A DNA stretch of 64,000 nucleotides from Dechloromonas sp. A34 (GCF_026261605.1 NZ_CP102486.1:4216001-4280000), one strand, 5' to 3'. Numbered from the stretch's first letter, positions 7,798-16,381 are shown. Notes: generated by a model not told the origin, from the sequence alone. Program-made: numbers and translations.

Positions 7798-9274
7798 GGG
7801 CGGTTTCCTCATTTTCATAAAGCGCCGCGATGGGCGCGGCATGGTGTTCAAGAATGGCGTTGCGAATCGGTCGGCCGTTGCCGGTCGCCTGTCCGTTTTG
7901 CGGCGTAAAGGGCGGCACGTTGAGCCAGTTGCCGAGGCGGGCGTAATCGGGCAGCGTCAGATTGGCGCGCTCGACCGCGGCGGCAAGTTCCGGTTCGCCA
8001 CAACCCGGAGCCGGCACCAGCAGCGCGTACAACCACGGCCGAAAATCGCCGCCGACCACGGCCTGGGCGATCGCCGGCTGGGCCAGCAAGGCGGCCTCGA
8101 CCCACTCCGGTGCGATGTTTCGGCCAAACGAGGTGATCAGCAGATTCTTGCTCCGCCCAGCCAGACGGAGATGTCCATCGCCGCTCAATTTGCCGAGATC
8201 GCCGGTGGCAAATTCTGTGGTCTGCCGGGCGCCGGCGACGGCAGCGGGATCCCCCAGATAGCCGAGGAAGGCCCGGCTGGCGATATGGACTTCGCCCTTG
8301 GCGATACGGACGTCGACGTGCGGTAGCGGCCGGCCGACATCGTCGCCGTCGTCGCCCGGCCGGTTCAGGCTGACCACCGAGCCGCATTCGGTCAGGCCGT
8401 AGCCCTGGTAGGCCGGCAGGCCTAGGGCGCGGGCCTGGAGCAGCAGTTCGGGCGCGACGCGCGCGCCTCCAACCGCGATGTAACAGAGGCTGTCGGGGGC
8501 GGGCAGGCCCGTGGCCTGCAGGTACATGACCCAGGCCTTGAGCAGTTCGGGAACCAGGATCAGGCTTTGCGGCCGGCAGCTGATTACCACTTGCTGCAGA
8601 GCCGACGGATCGAAACCCGCCATCCCGCGCCAGCCCAAACTGGCCAGTGCCGGCAGCACAATCTCGGCGCCGCGCAGCAAGGGCGCATAGAGGCCGGCGC
8701 TATTCTCGAGCAGCAAGGCCAGGGGCAGCACGCCCAGATGGCGGCTGATCGGCAGATCGCCGAGACGCTCGTGCAGCGCGCCAGCAGTGTCGAGCAGGCC
8801 GGCGGCCGACAGGCAGACGCCCTTGGGGGTGCCGCTGCTGCCGGACGTGAAGGAGATCTTCGCGGTTCGCGGTGGCAGGCTGAGCGGAGCGACGGCACGT
8901 TGCAACCAGGTCAGCCCCTGCCACTCGCCGCCGGCGACGAAGCCGAGGTCGAGGCCGCTAATCCGTTCCGGCTGATCGCTGAGCACGACGTCGGTGCTGG
9001 TCTCGGTCAGCGCGTGATGCAACTGGGCCGGGCTGAAGAAGGTCGGCAACGGCAAATGAACCGTACCGTTCCCCAGCGCCGCCAGATCGGCGATCGCCCA
9101 GGCCGGGCTGTTGTCGGCGAGCACGGCCAGCACCCGGCAAGCGGCCAGGCGGGGGAGCAAGGCTTCGACAGCGGCGAGCAGTTCGCCGAACGTCCATTCC
9201 TCGGTGCCCTGGCGCAAGGCGACCGCATCGGCGGGGCGGGCGGCCAGCGCCGAAAAAAGGTCGGCGGGCTTCAT
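7784..9274 (-). CDS. AMP-binding acyl-CoA synthetase/ligase-like enzyme
   Basis: A 496-residue adenylate-forming enzyme. Motifs in order are the phosphate loop ISFTSGSSGTPKGV, the A5 motif QGYGLTECGSVVS, the A7 motif TGDLGKLS and the hinge GRSKNLLITSFGRNIAPEWVE. A C-terminal catalytic Lys is not evident: the tail reads TGNGRPIRNAI, where ligases usually have NGKLxR, so acyl transfer chemistry may differ. It presumably activates a carboxylic acid (fatty acid) as acyl-AMP. The ATG overlaps the TGA of the thermostable-hemolysin-family gene (ATGA), a sign of coupled expression. A role within a lipid or fatty-amide pathway is inferred from the neighbours. Confidence 0.9.
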   Translation of the reverse strand: MKPADLFSALAARPADAVALRQGTEEWTFGELLAAVEALLPRLAACRVLAVLADNSPAWAIADLAALGNGTVHLPLPTFFSPAQLHHALTETSTDVVLSDQPERISGLDLGFVAGGEWQGLTWLQRAVAPLSLPPRTAKISFTSGSSGTPKGVCLSAAGLLDTAGALHERLGDLPISRHLGVLPLALLLENSAGLYAPLLRGAEIVLPALASLGWRGMAGFDPSALQQVVISCRPQSLILVPELLKAWVMYLQATGLPAPDSLCYIAVGGARVAPELLLQARALGLPAYQGYGLTECGSVVSLNRPGDDGDDVGRPLPHVDVRIAKGEVHIASRAFLGYLGDPAAVAGARQTTEFATGDLGKLSGDGHLRLAGRSKNLLITSFGRNIAPEWVEAALLAQPAIAQAVVGGDFRPWLYALLVPAPGCGEPELAAAVERANLTLPDYARLGNWLNVPPFTPQNGQATGNGRPIRNAILEHHAAPIAALYENEETAHVFL

Positions 9275-9871
9275 GTCCACAGCTCCTGGCGCTCGAAGGC
9301 CCAGCGGATACGGCCGGCGACGACAACCGGCGCCGTTTCGTAGTAACTGCCCCAGGCCCCGGCTTCGCTCCCGAGCCGGGCCGGATCGGCCGGAGCCAGG
9401 GCCAGCAGCGGCAGACCGAGCTTGGCAAAGATACGGATCAGTTCGCCGGTGGCGGTGAATACCCCCATTGGTAGCCCTGGGCGGCAAGGTGGCCGGCGAG
9501 GGCCAGAATGACCTGGACGCTGCCCCCGGATTTATCCGAAGCCAGATTGCCGACCTCGACGATCTGCCGACGCTCGACCGCCTCGCCGGCGAGCCCGGCC
9601 ATGGCCTGCTCAATCGGCTGATCGAGGTAACGTTCGAGAAAGAGCTGGCCGGTTTCGGCGCCCCGCCAACCGGCCGTGGCGATGATCTGGCTGTTTTGTT
9701 CGAGCAGGGTCAGATTCGGGCAAAACTGGAGACATCGGCCCGATAGCGGCGGGCGAATACCTGGCGCACGAAGGCTTCCGCTTCCGCCCGGCGCACCGAA
9801 CCGATCACCGTATGGACCGGCATGACCGCGGCGGCGTGACTCTCCCTGATTTTTCGGCACAAACTCTGCAT
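9271..9871 (-). pseudogene. Thermostable hemolysin family protein, two single-base frameshifts
   Basis: Read in three successive frames from ATG 9871, the segments give one coherent 200-residue protein. They are MQSLCRKIRESH...FARRYRADVSSF, then PNLTLLEQNSQIIATAGWRG...VEVGNLASDKSG...GYQWG, then VFTATGELIRIFAKLGLPLL...GSYYETAPVVVAGRI. This is the pattern of the delta-VPH/thermostable hemolysin family, which resembles GNAT acyltransferases and may be an acyltransferase rather than a toxin. One base is missing near 9718-9725 (GGG or AAAA run) and one in the C5 run 9462-9466; restoring both gives 603 nt exactly. It is the first gene of the operon, followed by the AMP ligase. Missing base calls are more likely than decay. 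Confidence 0.8.
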
Positions 9872-9907
9872 GCTGCACAACCTGTTGAAAACAATGTTGC
9901 GTGCAGA

Positions 9908-9936
9908 TTAAGGGGGCATCCTTAAACGGACATTAA
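9908..9936. promoter_or_regulatory. Candidate QseB/PmrA-type regulator box and dyad upstream of the operon
   Basis: TTAAGG (9908-9913) and CCTTAA (9920-9925) form a dyad with a 6-base spacer. On the plus strand CTTAA (9921-9925), six bases, then ATTAA (9932-9936) matches nine of ten positions of the CTTAA-N6-CTTAA direct repeat bound by QseB/PmrA-type regulators. It lies 37-65 bases upstream of the first gene of an operon that encodes such a regulator, which suggests autoregulation. This is inference. Confidence 0.4.
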
Positions 9937-10003
9937 TCGTCGCCGATACCGGGCTCGGCCGGCCAAAAGCCGGCTGGCTGCTGCAAAACGCGGCACAAAC
10001 GAC

Positions 10004-10046
10004 GTCACGGCGTGACAAACGAGCGGCCGGGGCGGTGAAATTTCAC
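10004..10046. promoter_or_regulatory. Two palindromes between divergent operons
   Basis: GTCACG-g-CGTGAC (10004-10016) and the perfect 12-mer GTGAAATTTCAC (10035-10046) lie in the 291-base divergent region 9872-10162, which holds no gene. Both are plausible operators for the hemolysin-family operon or the diguanylate cyclase. The regulator is unknown. Confidence 0.35.
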
Positions 10047-10162
10047 GGTTGGCCGACTATTTCTTCATAGCTGGCTGATTTATGTAGCTTTTGGCATCAC
10101 CGGCCGGCCGAACTCGGACATAATTGCCCACTTTCGCAACAGTGTCTCTAGAAAGCATTGCC

Positions 10163-12025
10163 GTGAATCTGAACGCCAAGGTCACTCTCTTTTTCATCGC
10201 CATCGCCGCTGCCTTGCTGGCGGTACTGGTCGCCATCAGCCTTTACGCCTTCCGCAGCTTTTCGATCGCCTCGGCGACGGAACATATCCGCACGGCCGGC
10301 GAGATTGTCCGCCTGCACCTGACCGAGTCGATGATCAACGGGGTGATCGACAAGCGGGAGCGCTTCCTACAACGGTTGGTCGAAGTTCAGGGACTGAAAT
10401 CGGCGCGCGTCATCCGCTCGCCGGAAGTCGAGCGGCAATTCGGCAAGGGGCTCAGCCAGGAGGCCGCCGCCGACGATCTGGAAAGACTCGTGCTCAGGGA
10501 AGGCAAGCCGCGCTTCGAACTGGTGAACGTCGGCGATGAAACCCTGTTCCGCGGGGTCATTCCCTACATCGCCACGGCCAGCGGCAATCCCAATTGCCTG
10601 CAATGCCACCAGGTGGCCGAAGGCGCGGTGCTCGGCGCGGTCAGCATCGGCATGTCGATCGATGCCCTGAAAGAGAAGGCCTTGCTGACGGTGGCCGGCA
10701 TCGCCGGTGCCGTGACCTTCTTCGCCCTGCTGCTGATCCTGTTGCTGCGCCGCCTGCTGCGGCCGATTTCGGAAACTGCCCGCGCCGTCGAGGAAGCCGT
10801 CCAACGCGCCCTGCGCGGCGACTTCCAGGCCCATGTCGAAAAGCACACCAATGACGAAATCGGCCAGATCGCGACCGACATGAACCGTCTGCTGACCTTT
10901 CTCGACGACGGCCTGAATCGCATCGGCAGCAACGTCGCCCGCCTCACCGAGCGCACCCCGGCACCCGGCGAGAATCTGCTGACGGCGACCATCGACATGG
11001 TCGAAGGCCTGACCCGGGCGGCGCACTTCAAGCAGGCGATCGAGGAAGACGAATCGAAAGCCGAGATTTACCAGCGCCTGACCAGCACACTGCAGAGCGA
11101 GTTCGGGCTCAAGGAGTTCTCACTCTATGAAATCGCCAGCAACAAGAAACAGATGCGGGCGATCATGGTCGACGGCGAAATTGCCGATACCTGCCGCTGG
11201 TGCGACCCGCAGATCCTCGTGCGGCCGGAAGCCTGCCGGGTCCGGCGCACCGGTCACATCGTCAATGGCATCAGCAATCCGCAGATCTGCTACTCCTTCC
11301 AGCCGCCGGCCGAAGTCGGCGAGCGGCGTCACGTCTGCTTCCCGGTCAATCAGTCCGGCTCGGTCGGCAGCGTCGTCCAGTTGCTGGCGACGCCCGCCGA
11401 TGAGGCCGAACTCCAGGCCAAGCTGCCCTTCATCAACGTTTACCTGCGCGAAACCGCGCCGGTGCTGGAAACCAAGCGCCTGATGGAAAGCCTGCGCGAC
11501 TCGACGCTGCGCGACCCGATGACCGGCCTCAACAACCGCCGCTTCCTCGAAGAGTACGTCGAGACCCTGGTCGCCAGCGTCCAGCGCAAACGGACACATG
11601 CCGCCATCCTGATGCTCGACCTCGACTACTTCAAGATGGTCAACGACACCTATGGCCACGATGCCGGCGATGCGGTGCTCAAAGCCTTGTCCAACCTGCT
11701 CAAGCAGTCGGTGCGGGCCTCCGACCTGCTCATCCGCTACGGCGGCGAGGAGTTCCTGATCATCCTGATCGACAGCCACGGCGAGGCGGCCGATCAGGTG
11801 GCCGAGAAAATCCGCCTGGCCGTCGAAGGCCTCAAGGTGCCGGTGGCCGGCATCGTCATCCAGAAGACCATCTCGATCGGCATTTCCGACTTCCCGACCG
11901 ACAGCGAAACCTTCTGGCAGGCCGTCAAGTTTGCCGATGTCGCGCTTTACCAGGCCAAGGAGCGCGGGCGAAACCGCGTGATCCGCTTCACGCCGGAGAT
12001 GTGGTCCGACAACAAGGAGTACTGA
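10163..12025 (+). CDS. Membrane diguanylate cyclase with c-type haem sensor domain
   Basis: A 620-residue GGDEF protein making cyclic di-GMP from GTP. TM1 (about 5-28) is followed by a periplasmic sensor of about 150 residues resembling DUF3365/Tll0287-like domains. That sensor contains a haem c attachment motif CLQCH (Cys145, Cys148, His149). Next come TM2 (about 172-192), a HAMP linker, and a cytoplasmic GAF-like region with five Cys (344, 347, 358, 376, 392). The C-terminal GGDEF domain has an intact GGEEF active site at 527-531. GTG 10163 is preferred over the TTG at 10124 because it has GAAAG seven bases upstream and leads straight into the first membrane helix. The likely signal is redox state, NO, CO or O2. 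It is divergent from the hemolysin-family operon. Confidence 0.88.
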   Translation: MNLNAKVTLFFIAIAAALLAVLVAISLYAFRSFSIASATEHIRTAGEIVRLHLTESMINGVIDKRERFLQRLVEVQGLKSARVIRSPEVERQFGKGLSQEAAADDLERLVLREGKPRFELVNVGDETLFRGVIPYIATASGNPNCLQCHQVAEGAVLGAVSIGMSIDALKEKALLTVAGIAGAVTFFALLLILLLRRLLRPISETARAVEEAVQRALRGDFQAHVEKHTNDEIGQIATDMNRLLTFLDDGLNRIGSNVARLTERTPAPGENLLTATIDMVEGLTRAAHFKQAIEEDESKAEIYQRLTSTLQSEFGLKEFSLYEIASNKKQMRAIMVDGEIADTCRWCDPQILVRPEACRVRRTGHIVNGISNPQICYSFQPPAEVGERRHVCFPVNQSGSVGSVVQLLATPADEAELQAKLPFINVYLRETAPVLETKRLMESLRDSTLRDPMTGLNNRRFLEEYVETLVASVQRKRTHAAILMLDLDYFKMVNDTYGHDAGDAVLKALSNLLKQSVRASDLLIRYGGEEFLIILIDSHGEAADQVAEKIRLAVEGLKVPVAGIVIQKTISIGISDFPTDSETFWQAVKFADVALYQAKERGRNRVIRFTPEMWSDNKEY

Positions 12026-12032
12026 CCCGAAC

Positions 12033-12093
12033 GATCTTTTACAAAATGTAGAAGATCAATCGCCTTTGACGTCGATTATCAAAACCTAATCGA
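12033..12093. promoter_or_regulatory. Two dyads upstream of lrgA
   Basis: GATCTTTTACA-aaa-TGTAGAAGATC (12033-12057; 10 of 11 arm pairs) and TCGATTA-tcaaaacc-TAATCGA (12072-12093; perfect 7-bp arms) fill the 111-base gap between the diguanylate cyclase and lrgA. The second has the spacing of a LysR- or LytR-type operator. The first could alternatively act as a weak terminator, but no T tract follows it. Confidence 0.4.
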
Positions 12094-12136
12094 GGCAATA
12101 CACTGGCGGCATTCTGAATTCATTCAAAGGCCGCCC

Positions 12137-12490
12137 GTGATTTCCGCCCTTTCCGCCCTGCTCGTTTTTCAGCTGACCGGCGAAGTCCTCGCCCGTTGGC
12201 TCGACCTCCCGGTCCCCGGCCCGGTGCTCGGCATGCTGCTGCTCTTTCTCTTTCTCGTCCTGCGCGGCGGCCCCGGCGACGAGCTGCGGACGACCAGCCA
12301 GACCCTGCTGCAACACCTGTCGCTGCTCTTCGTGCCGGCCGGCACCGGCATCATGGTGCACCTGCATCGCGTCGCCGACGAATGGCTGCCGCTGCTGCTC
12401 TCCCTGTTGATCAGTACGCTGGCGACGCTGGTCGTCACCGCGCTGGCCATGAAGCTGTGCCAGCGCCCGGCACCGGGAGAAACCCCATGA
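12137..12490 (+). CDS. lrgA: CidA/LrgA family holin-like protein
   Basis: A 117-residue integral membrane protein with about four helices and the family signatures LPVPGPVLGMLLLFL and LLFVPAGTGIMVHL. LrgA/CidA proteins are holin-like small membrane proteins that act with LrgB/CidB. They affect murein hydrolase export and autolysis in Gram-positives and, in Gram-negatives and plastids, are linked to transport of small organic acids. It starts at GTG 12137 and overlaps lrgB by four bases (ATGA), the standard lrgAB arrangement. Cid and Lrg cannot be told apart from sequence alone. Two dyads lie just upstream. Confidence 0.9.
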   Translation: MISALSALLVFQLTGEVLARWLDLPVPGPVLGMLLLFLFLVLRGGPGDELRTTSQTLLQHLSLLFVPAGTGIMVHLHRVADEWLPLLLSLLISTLATLVVTALAMKLCQRPAPGETP

Positions 12491-13215
12491 CGCCGCGAAT
12501 CAGCGAACTCTGGGTCTATCTAGCGGCCTCGCCGCTGCTCGGCCTGACCATCACCCTGCTCGCCTACCAGGCGGCCTTCTGGCTCTACCGGCGCTCGGGC
12601 GCCAATCCGCTGGTCAATCCGGTATTGATCGCGGTCGCTTCATTGGTCGGCTTCCTGACGCTGACCCGGACAAGCTACGAAACCTACTTCGCCGGCGCCC
12701 AGTTCGTGCATTTCCTGCTCGGCCCGGCCACCGTGGCCCTGGCCATTCCGCTGTACACCCAGTTTCGCCGGGTGCGCGCCATGCTGCTGCCGGTCGTCGT
12801 CGGCCTGCTCGCCGGCAGCCTGACCGCCGTGCTCTCGGCAGTGCTGGTCGGCCGCCTGTTCGGCGCCAGCCTGTCCACCCAGCTCTCGCTCGCCCCCAAG
12901 TCGGTGACCACGCCGATCGCCATGGGCATTGCCGAACGGATCGGCGGCATTCCCTCGCTGACCGCCGTTCTGGTCATCATTACCGGCATCATCGGCGCGG
13001 TCGGCGCCCGCTACGTCTTCGATGCGATGAAGCTGCGCGACCCGGCCATCCGCGGTTTTGCGATCGGCGTTGCCTCGCACGGCATCGGCACCGCCCGCGC
13101 CTTCCAGGTCAATGAGCAGAGCGGCGCCTTCGCGGCCCTGGCAATGGGCCTCAATGGCGCGCTGACCGCCCTGCTCGTGCCACTGCTCGCCAGCTGGCTA
13201 AGCGCCGGCGGCTGA
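12487..13215 (+). CDS. lrgB: LrgB/CidB family membrane protein
   Basis: A 242-residue polytopic membrane protein (about seven helices) with the LrgB hallmark segments NPVLIAVASLVGFL, LGPATVALAIPLY, LAPKSVTTPIAMGIAERIGG and ASHGIGTARAFQ. It is the obligate partner of LrgA and may form the transport or pore component. ATG 12487 overlaps the lrgA stop. Length is normal for the family (about 230-245). The pair is followed by a strong GC-rich hairpin at 13223. Confidence 0.92.
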   Translation: MTPRISELWVYLAASPLLGLTITLLAYQAAFWLYRRSGANPLVNPVLIAVASLVGFLTLTRTSYETYFAGAQFVHFLLGPATVALAIPLYTQFRRVRAMLLPVVVGLLAGSLTAVLSAVLVGRLFGASLSTQLSLAPKSVTTPIAMGIAERIGGIPSLTAVLVIITGIIGAVGARYVFDAMKLRDPAIRGFAIGVASHGIGTARAFQVNEQSGAFAALAMGLNGALTALLVPLLASWLSAGG

Positions 13216-13222
13216 GCCAGCG

Positions 13223-13260
13223 CCCGCGCGCCTTCCCGCAGCAGCGGAAAGGCGCGCGGG
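13223..13260 (+). terminator. GC-rich hairpin after lrgAB
   Basis: A 17-bp stem with one mismatch (13223-13239 with 13244-13260) and an AGCA loop lies seven bases after the lrgB stop. No T tract follows, so termination is plausible but not of the classical type. Confidence 0.5.
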
Positions 13261-13355
13261 CAATTCAATAGGCATAATTTGATTGTCGTTCGCGTGCCGA
13301 TGGCGTATGCTTTCGGACTATTTTTGACCACCCAGCCGCCCACGCGAGGACGACC

Positions 13356-16300
13356 ATGCTCCCTCTATTCACCGCCGATACCCGTCTCTATGAACTGACG
13401 TGGCGGGACGAAGCGGGGCCGGCGCTGACCGTCGAAGCCTGGTGGGGAACGGAAAGTCTGTCGGCCGGTTTCGAATACTGCATCGACGTCCTGTCCACTG
13501 ATGCCTTCATCGACGACGAGCGCCTGCTCGGCCGCGCTCTCACCCTCCACACCCGCCTCTCCGACGGCAGTGCCAACCAGCGCAGCGCTTACGTCCGCAC
13601 CGCGCTCAGCCTCGGTTCCGACGGCGGCTTCGCCCGCTACCGGCTGATCGTCGTGCCCTGGCTCTGGTTCACCACGCGCAGTGGCTTCAACCGCGTCTTC
13701 CAGGAGAAGACGGTGCAACAAATCATCGACCTCGTTTTTGCCGGCTATCCCGAAGTCGCCGCCTGGCGGTGGAGCGATGAAGTCGCCGCCTTCATGAGCG
13801 ATACCCGGCCGCGCAGCTACTGCGTCCAGTTTTCCGAATCGGACTACCAGTTTCTCTCGCGCCTGCTCGCCGAAGAAGGCCTCGGCTGGAAAGTCGAAGA
13901 AGACAAGGAGGCCCCCGGCAGCCACCGGGTAACCATCTTTGCCGACAGCCGCGAATTCCCGGAAGACGTCCTCTCGCAATCCGCCAACGGCGGCCGCGGC
14001 ATCCGCTTCCACCGCGCCGACTCGCAGGAAGAGCAGGACGCCGTGCTCGCCTTCGGCGAACAGCGCCAGTTGCTGAGCGGCATGACGACCGTGCTGACCT
14101 GGGACTACAAAGCCAAGAAGAGCGTCGCCACCAGCGTGCCCACCGCGCTCGCCCTGGGCGGCGCCCACGCCCCCGTTCTCGAAGCCTACGACGATGCCGG
14201 CCCCTACGCTTTCGCCAGCAGTGCCGAGGCCGAGCGTTACGCCCGCCTCGCCATGGAAGCCCACGAAGCCCGCTACCGGACCTGGCTGGGCCGCGGCACC
14301 GTGCGCAGCCTGACCGTCGGCACCCGGGTCGATCTGATCGGGCTGCCCGGCAATCCGGCCAATCCGGAAGCCGACCATCGGTACGCCCCGAAGGAAGTGC
14401 CCTTGGGGTACGCGATCACCGAAGTCACCCACGTCGGCATCAACAACCTGAGCGGCGAGGCCATCGCCAGCGTTGCCCAGCGCCTCGCCCAACGTCCGTG
14501 GACTGGCGACGATGCCACGCTGGCCAACGGCGACATCATCGCACCGGTCCACGCCCCGGCCGAACTGCCAGGCGAATTGCTCGCCCTGGCCGGCGAGCGT
14601 GGCTATGGCAACAGTTTCACCGCCCTGCACAGCACCCTGCCCTGGCGGGTGCGGCTGGTCGACGACAGCGGTGCCCGCCTCAACCCGCGGCCCACCGCCC
14701 CCGGCCCGATGAGCGCCATCGTCGTCGGACCGAACGGTGAAACCAGCGCCAGCGGCGCCGACGAAATCTGGTGCGATGGGTTGAACCGGATCAAGATCCG
14801 CTATCACTGGCAACAGGGAGAAACGGTGGATGACCAATCCTCGTGCTGGGTGCGCGTGATGACCCGCCAAGCCGGGACCGGCATGGGCATGCACTGGTTA
14901 CCCCGGATCGGCCAGGAGGTTCTGGTCGACTTCCTGAATGGCGACCTCGACCGCCCTTATGTGCTGGGCACGCTCTATAACGGCAAGGGTGAAGGCGGCG
15001 TCCCCGCCACCCCGGGCGGCAATCCCGGCGAGAGCGACACTGCGGTCTTCGAGCAGGCCAGCGATCACCGGCCGAGCGGCCAGGGTAATCTGGCTGCCGG
15101 CAACAGCCCGGCCTGGCACGGGGCGGCCGCCGACAGCCACCGCCACGCCGCCGCCCTAACCGGCCTCAAGAGCAAGGAATTCGGCGGTTCCGGTTACAAC
15201 CAGTTGGTCATGGACGACACCGACCAGCAGCAACGCGTTCAGCTGAAGTCGTCACAGCACGCCAGCGAACTCAACCTCGGCCACCTCGTCCACCAGGCCG
15301 ACAACTACCGCGGCTCCTTCCGCGGCACCGGCACCGAATTGCGCACCGACGCCTGGGGCGCACTGCGCGCCGGGCGGGGCATCGTCATGTCGACCTGGTG
15401 TGTCGGCCCGGGCGAGGCAGCGGGCGACATGGCACCGGCGATGGCCCTGCTCAAACAGGCGGCAAGCCTGGCCCGCACCCTGTCGGATGCGGCCGGCACC
15501 CATCGGACGGTAAAACTCGCCGCCGCCATCGGCAGCACCGGCCCTGACCAGAGCGTCATCGACGATGGCGCCGCACCGCTCAACGCACTACACAAAGTAT
15601 CGAGCGGCATGGTCGATGCGAAGGATCAGGACGCGGTGCTCAGCGATGCCCAGGCCAAGAACACCGCCACCAGCCAGGGCAAGGTCCCGCACCTCACCGA
15701 AGCCGCCATCATCCAGGCCGCCAAGGCCGGCTTCGGCACCGTCGCCGGACAGAACCTGCAATACACCAACGGCGAAACGACGACCTTCGAAAGCGCCCAG
15801 GACAGCAACTTCGCAGTTGCCGGCAAGGCGCGAATCCACGCCGGCCAGGCCATCGGCCTGCTAGCCGGGGCCATACAAGCAGGAGAAGGCAATACCGGCA
15901 TCAAGCTGATCGCCGCCAAGGACGATATCGACCTCCAGGCGCAGAGCGATGAAATGAAATTCCAGGCCAAGAAGGAGATGAAACTCGTATCGGTAAACGC
16001 CCACATCGACTTCGCGGCCGCGAAAAAGATTCACCTCGCGGTCCAGGGCGGGGCGAGCATCACGATCGATGGCGGCATCATCGTGCAGTGCCCGGGGACG
16101 ATTACCGTGCATGCCAGCAAGAAGAGTTTCAGCGGACCGACCAGTTTGAGTCGGGAGATGAATACCTGGCCGCAAAGTCAGTTCGACGATCCTTACACCC
16201 TCTATAACGAATCCACGGGCGAGCCCTTGGCCAACTGCGGGGTCGAACTTATCCGCATGGATGGCACGAAGCTCAAAATCGCCACCGATGCGAACGGCAA

Positions 16301-16358
16301 GACGCCGATCCAAAAAAGCGAATTTCTCGAAATGATCAGCGTCCGGATCATTGGCTAA
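13356..16358 (+). CDS. vgrG: Type VI secretion tip protein VgrG
   Basis: A 1000-residue VgrG, the trimeric spike tip of the type VI secretion system. Residues about 1-380 match the gp27-like base (QFSESDYQFLSRLLAEEGL is a hallmark). Residues 430-600 match the gp5/OB region with DEIWCDGLNRIKIRYHWQQG, WVRVMTRQAG and LPRIGQEVLVDFLNGDLDRPYVLG. DUF2345 needle repeats follow (about 620-920). A C-terminal extension of about 60 residues (YTLYNESTGEPLANCGVELI, then TDANGKTP) looks like a transthyretin or carboxypeptidase-regulatory-type fold that adapts cargo. It lies directly upstream of a lipase, so it probably delivers it. No Hcp, PAAR or sheath genes are in the window: this is a satellite vgrG island. 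Confidence 0.95.
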   Translation: MLPLFTADTRLYELTWRDEAGPALTVEAWWGTESLSAGFEYCIDVLSTDAFIDDERLLGRALTLHTRLSDGSANQRSAYVRTALSLGSDGGFARYRLIVVPWLWFTTRSGFNRVFQEKTVQQIIDLVFAGYPEVAAWRWSDEVAAFMSDTRPRSYCVQFSESDYQFLSRLLAEEGLGWKVEEDKEAPGSHRVTIFADSREFPEDVLSQSANGGRGIRFHRADSQEEQDAVLAFGEQRQLLSGMTTVLTWDYKAKKSVATSVPTALALGGAHAPVLEAYDDAGPYAFASSAEAERYARLAMEAHEARYRTWLGRGTVRSLTVGTRVDLIGLPGNPANPEADHRYAPKEVPLGYAITEVTHVGINNLSGEAIASVAQRLAQRPWTGDDATLANGDIIAPVHAPAELPGELLALAGERGYGNSFTALHSTLPWRVRLVDDSGARLNPRPTAPGPMSAIVVGPNGETSASGADEIWCDGLNRIKIRYHWQQGETVDDQSSCWVRVMTRQAGTGMGMHWLPRIGQEVLVDFLNGDLDRPYVLGTLYNGKGEGGVPATPGGNPGESDTAVFEQASDHRPSGQGNLAAGNSPAWHGAAADSHRHAAALTGLKSKEFGGSGYNQLVMDDTDQQQRVQLKSSQHASELNLGHLVHQADNYRGSFRGTGTELRTDAWGALRAGRGIVMSTWCVGPGEAAGDMAPAMALLKQAASLARTLSDAAGTHRTVKLAAAIGSTGPDQSVIDDGAAPLNALHKVSSGMVDAKDQDAVLSDAQAKNTATSQGKVPHLTEAAIIQAAKAGFGTVAGQNLQYTNGETTTFESAQDSNFAVAGKARIHAGQAIGLLAGAIQAGEGNTGIKLIAAKDDIDLQAQSDEMKFQAKKEMKLVSVNAHIDFAAAKKIHLAVQGGASITIDGGIIVQCPGTITVHASKKSFSGPTSLSREMNTWPQSQFDDPYTLYNESTGEPLANCGVELIRMDGTKLKIATDANGKTPIQKSEFLEMISVRIIG

Positions 16359-16381
16359 ACAACGCGACGGAAAAGGCCAAC

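Noticed and set aside
9271..9871. Reading the thermostable-hemolysin-family gene as a genuine toxin
   Set aside because: The family name is historical. Operon context and GNAT-like segments point to an enzyme, and haemolysis cannot be inferred from sequence.
13365..14894. Open frame of 509 codons on the minus strand opposite vgrG
   Set aside because: Antisense shadow of VgrG; composition is Gly/Val/Ala-rich with no motif.
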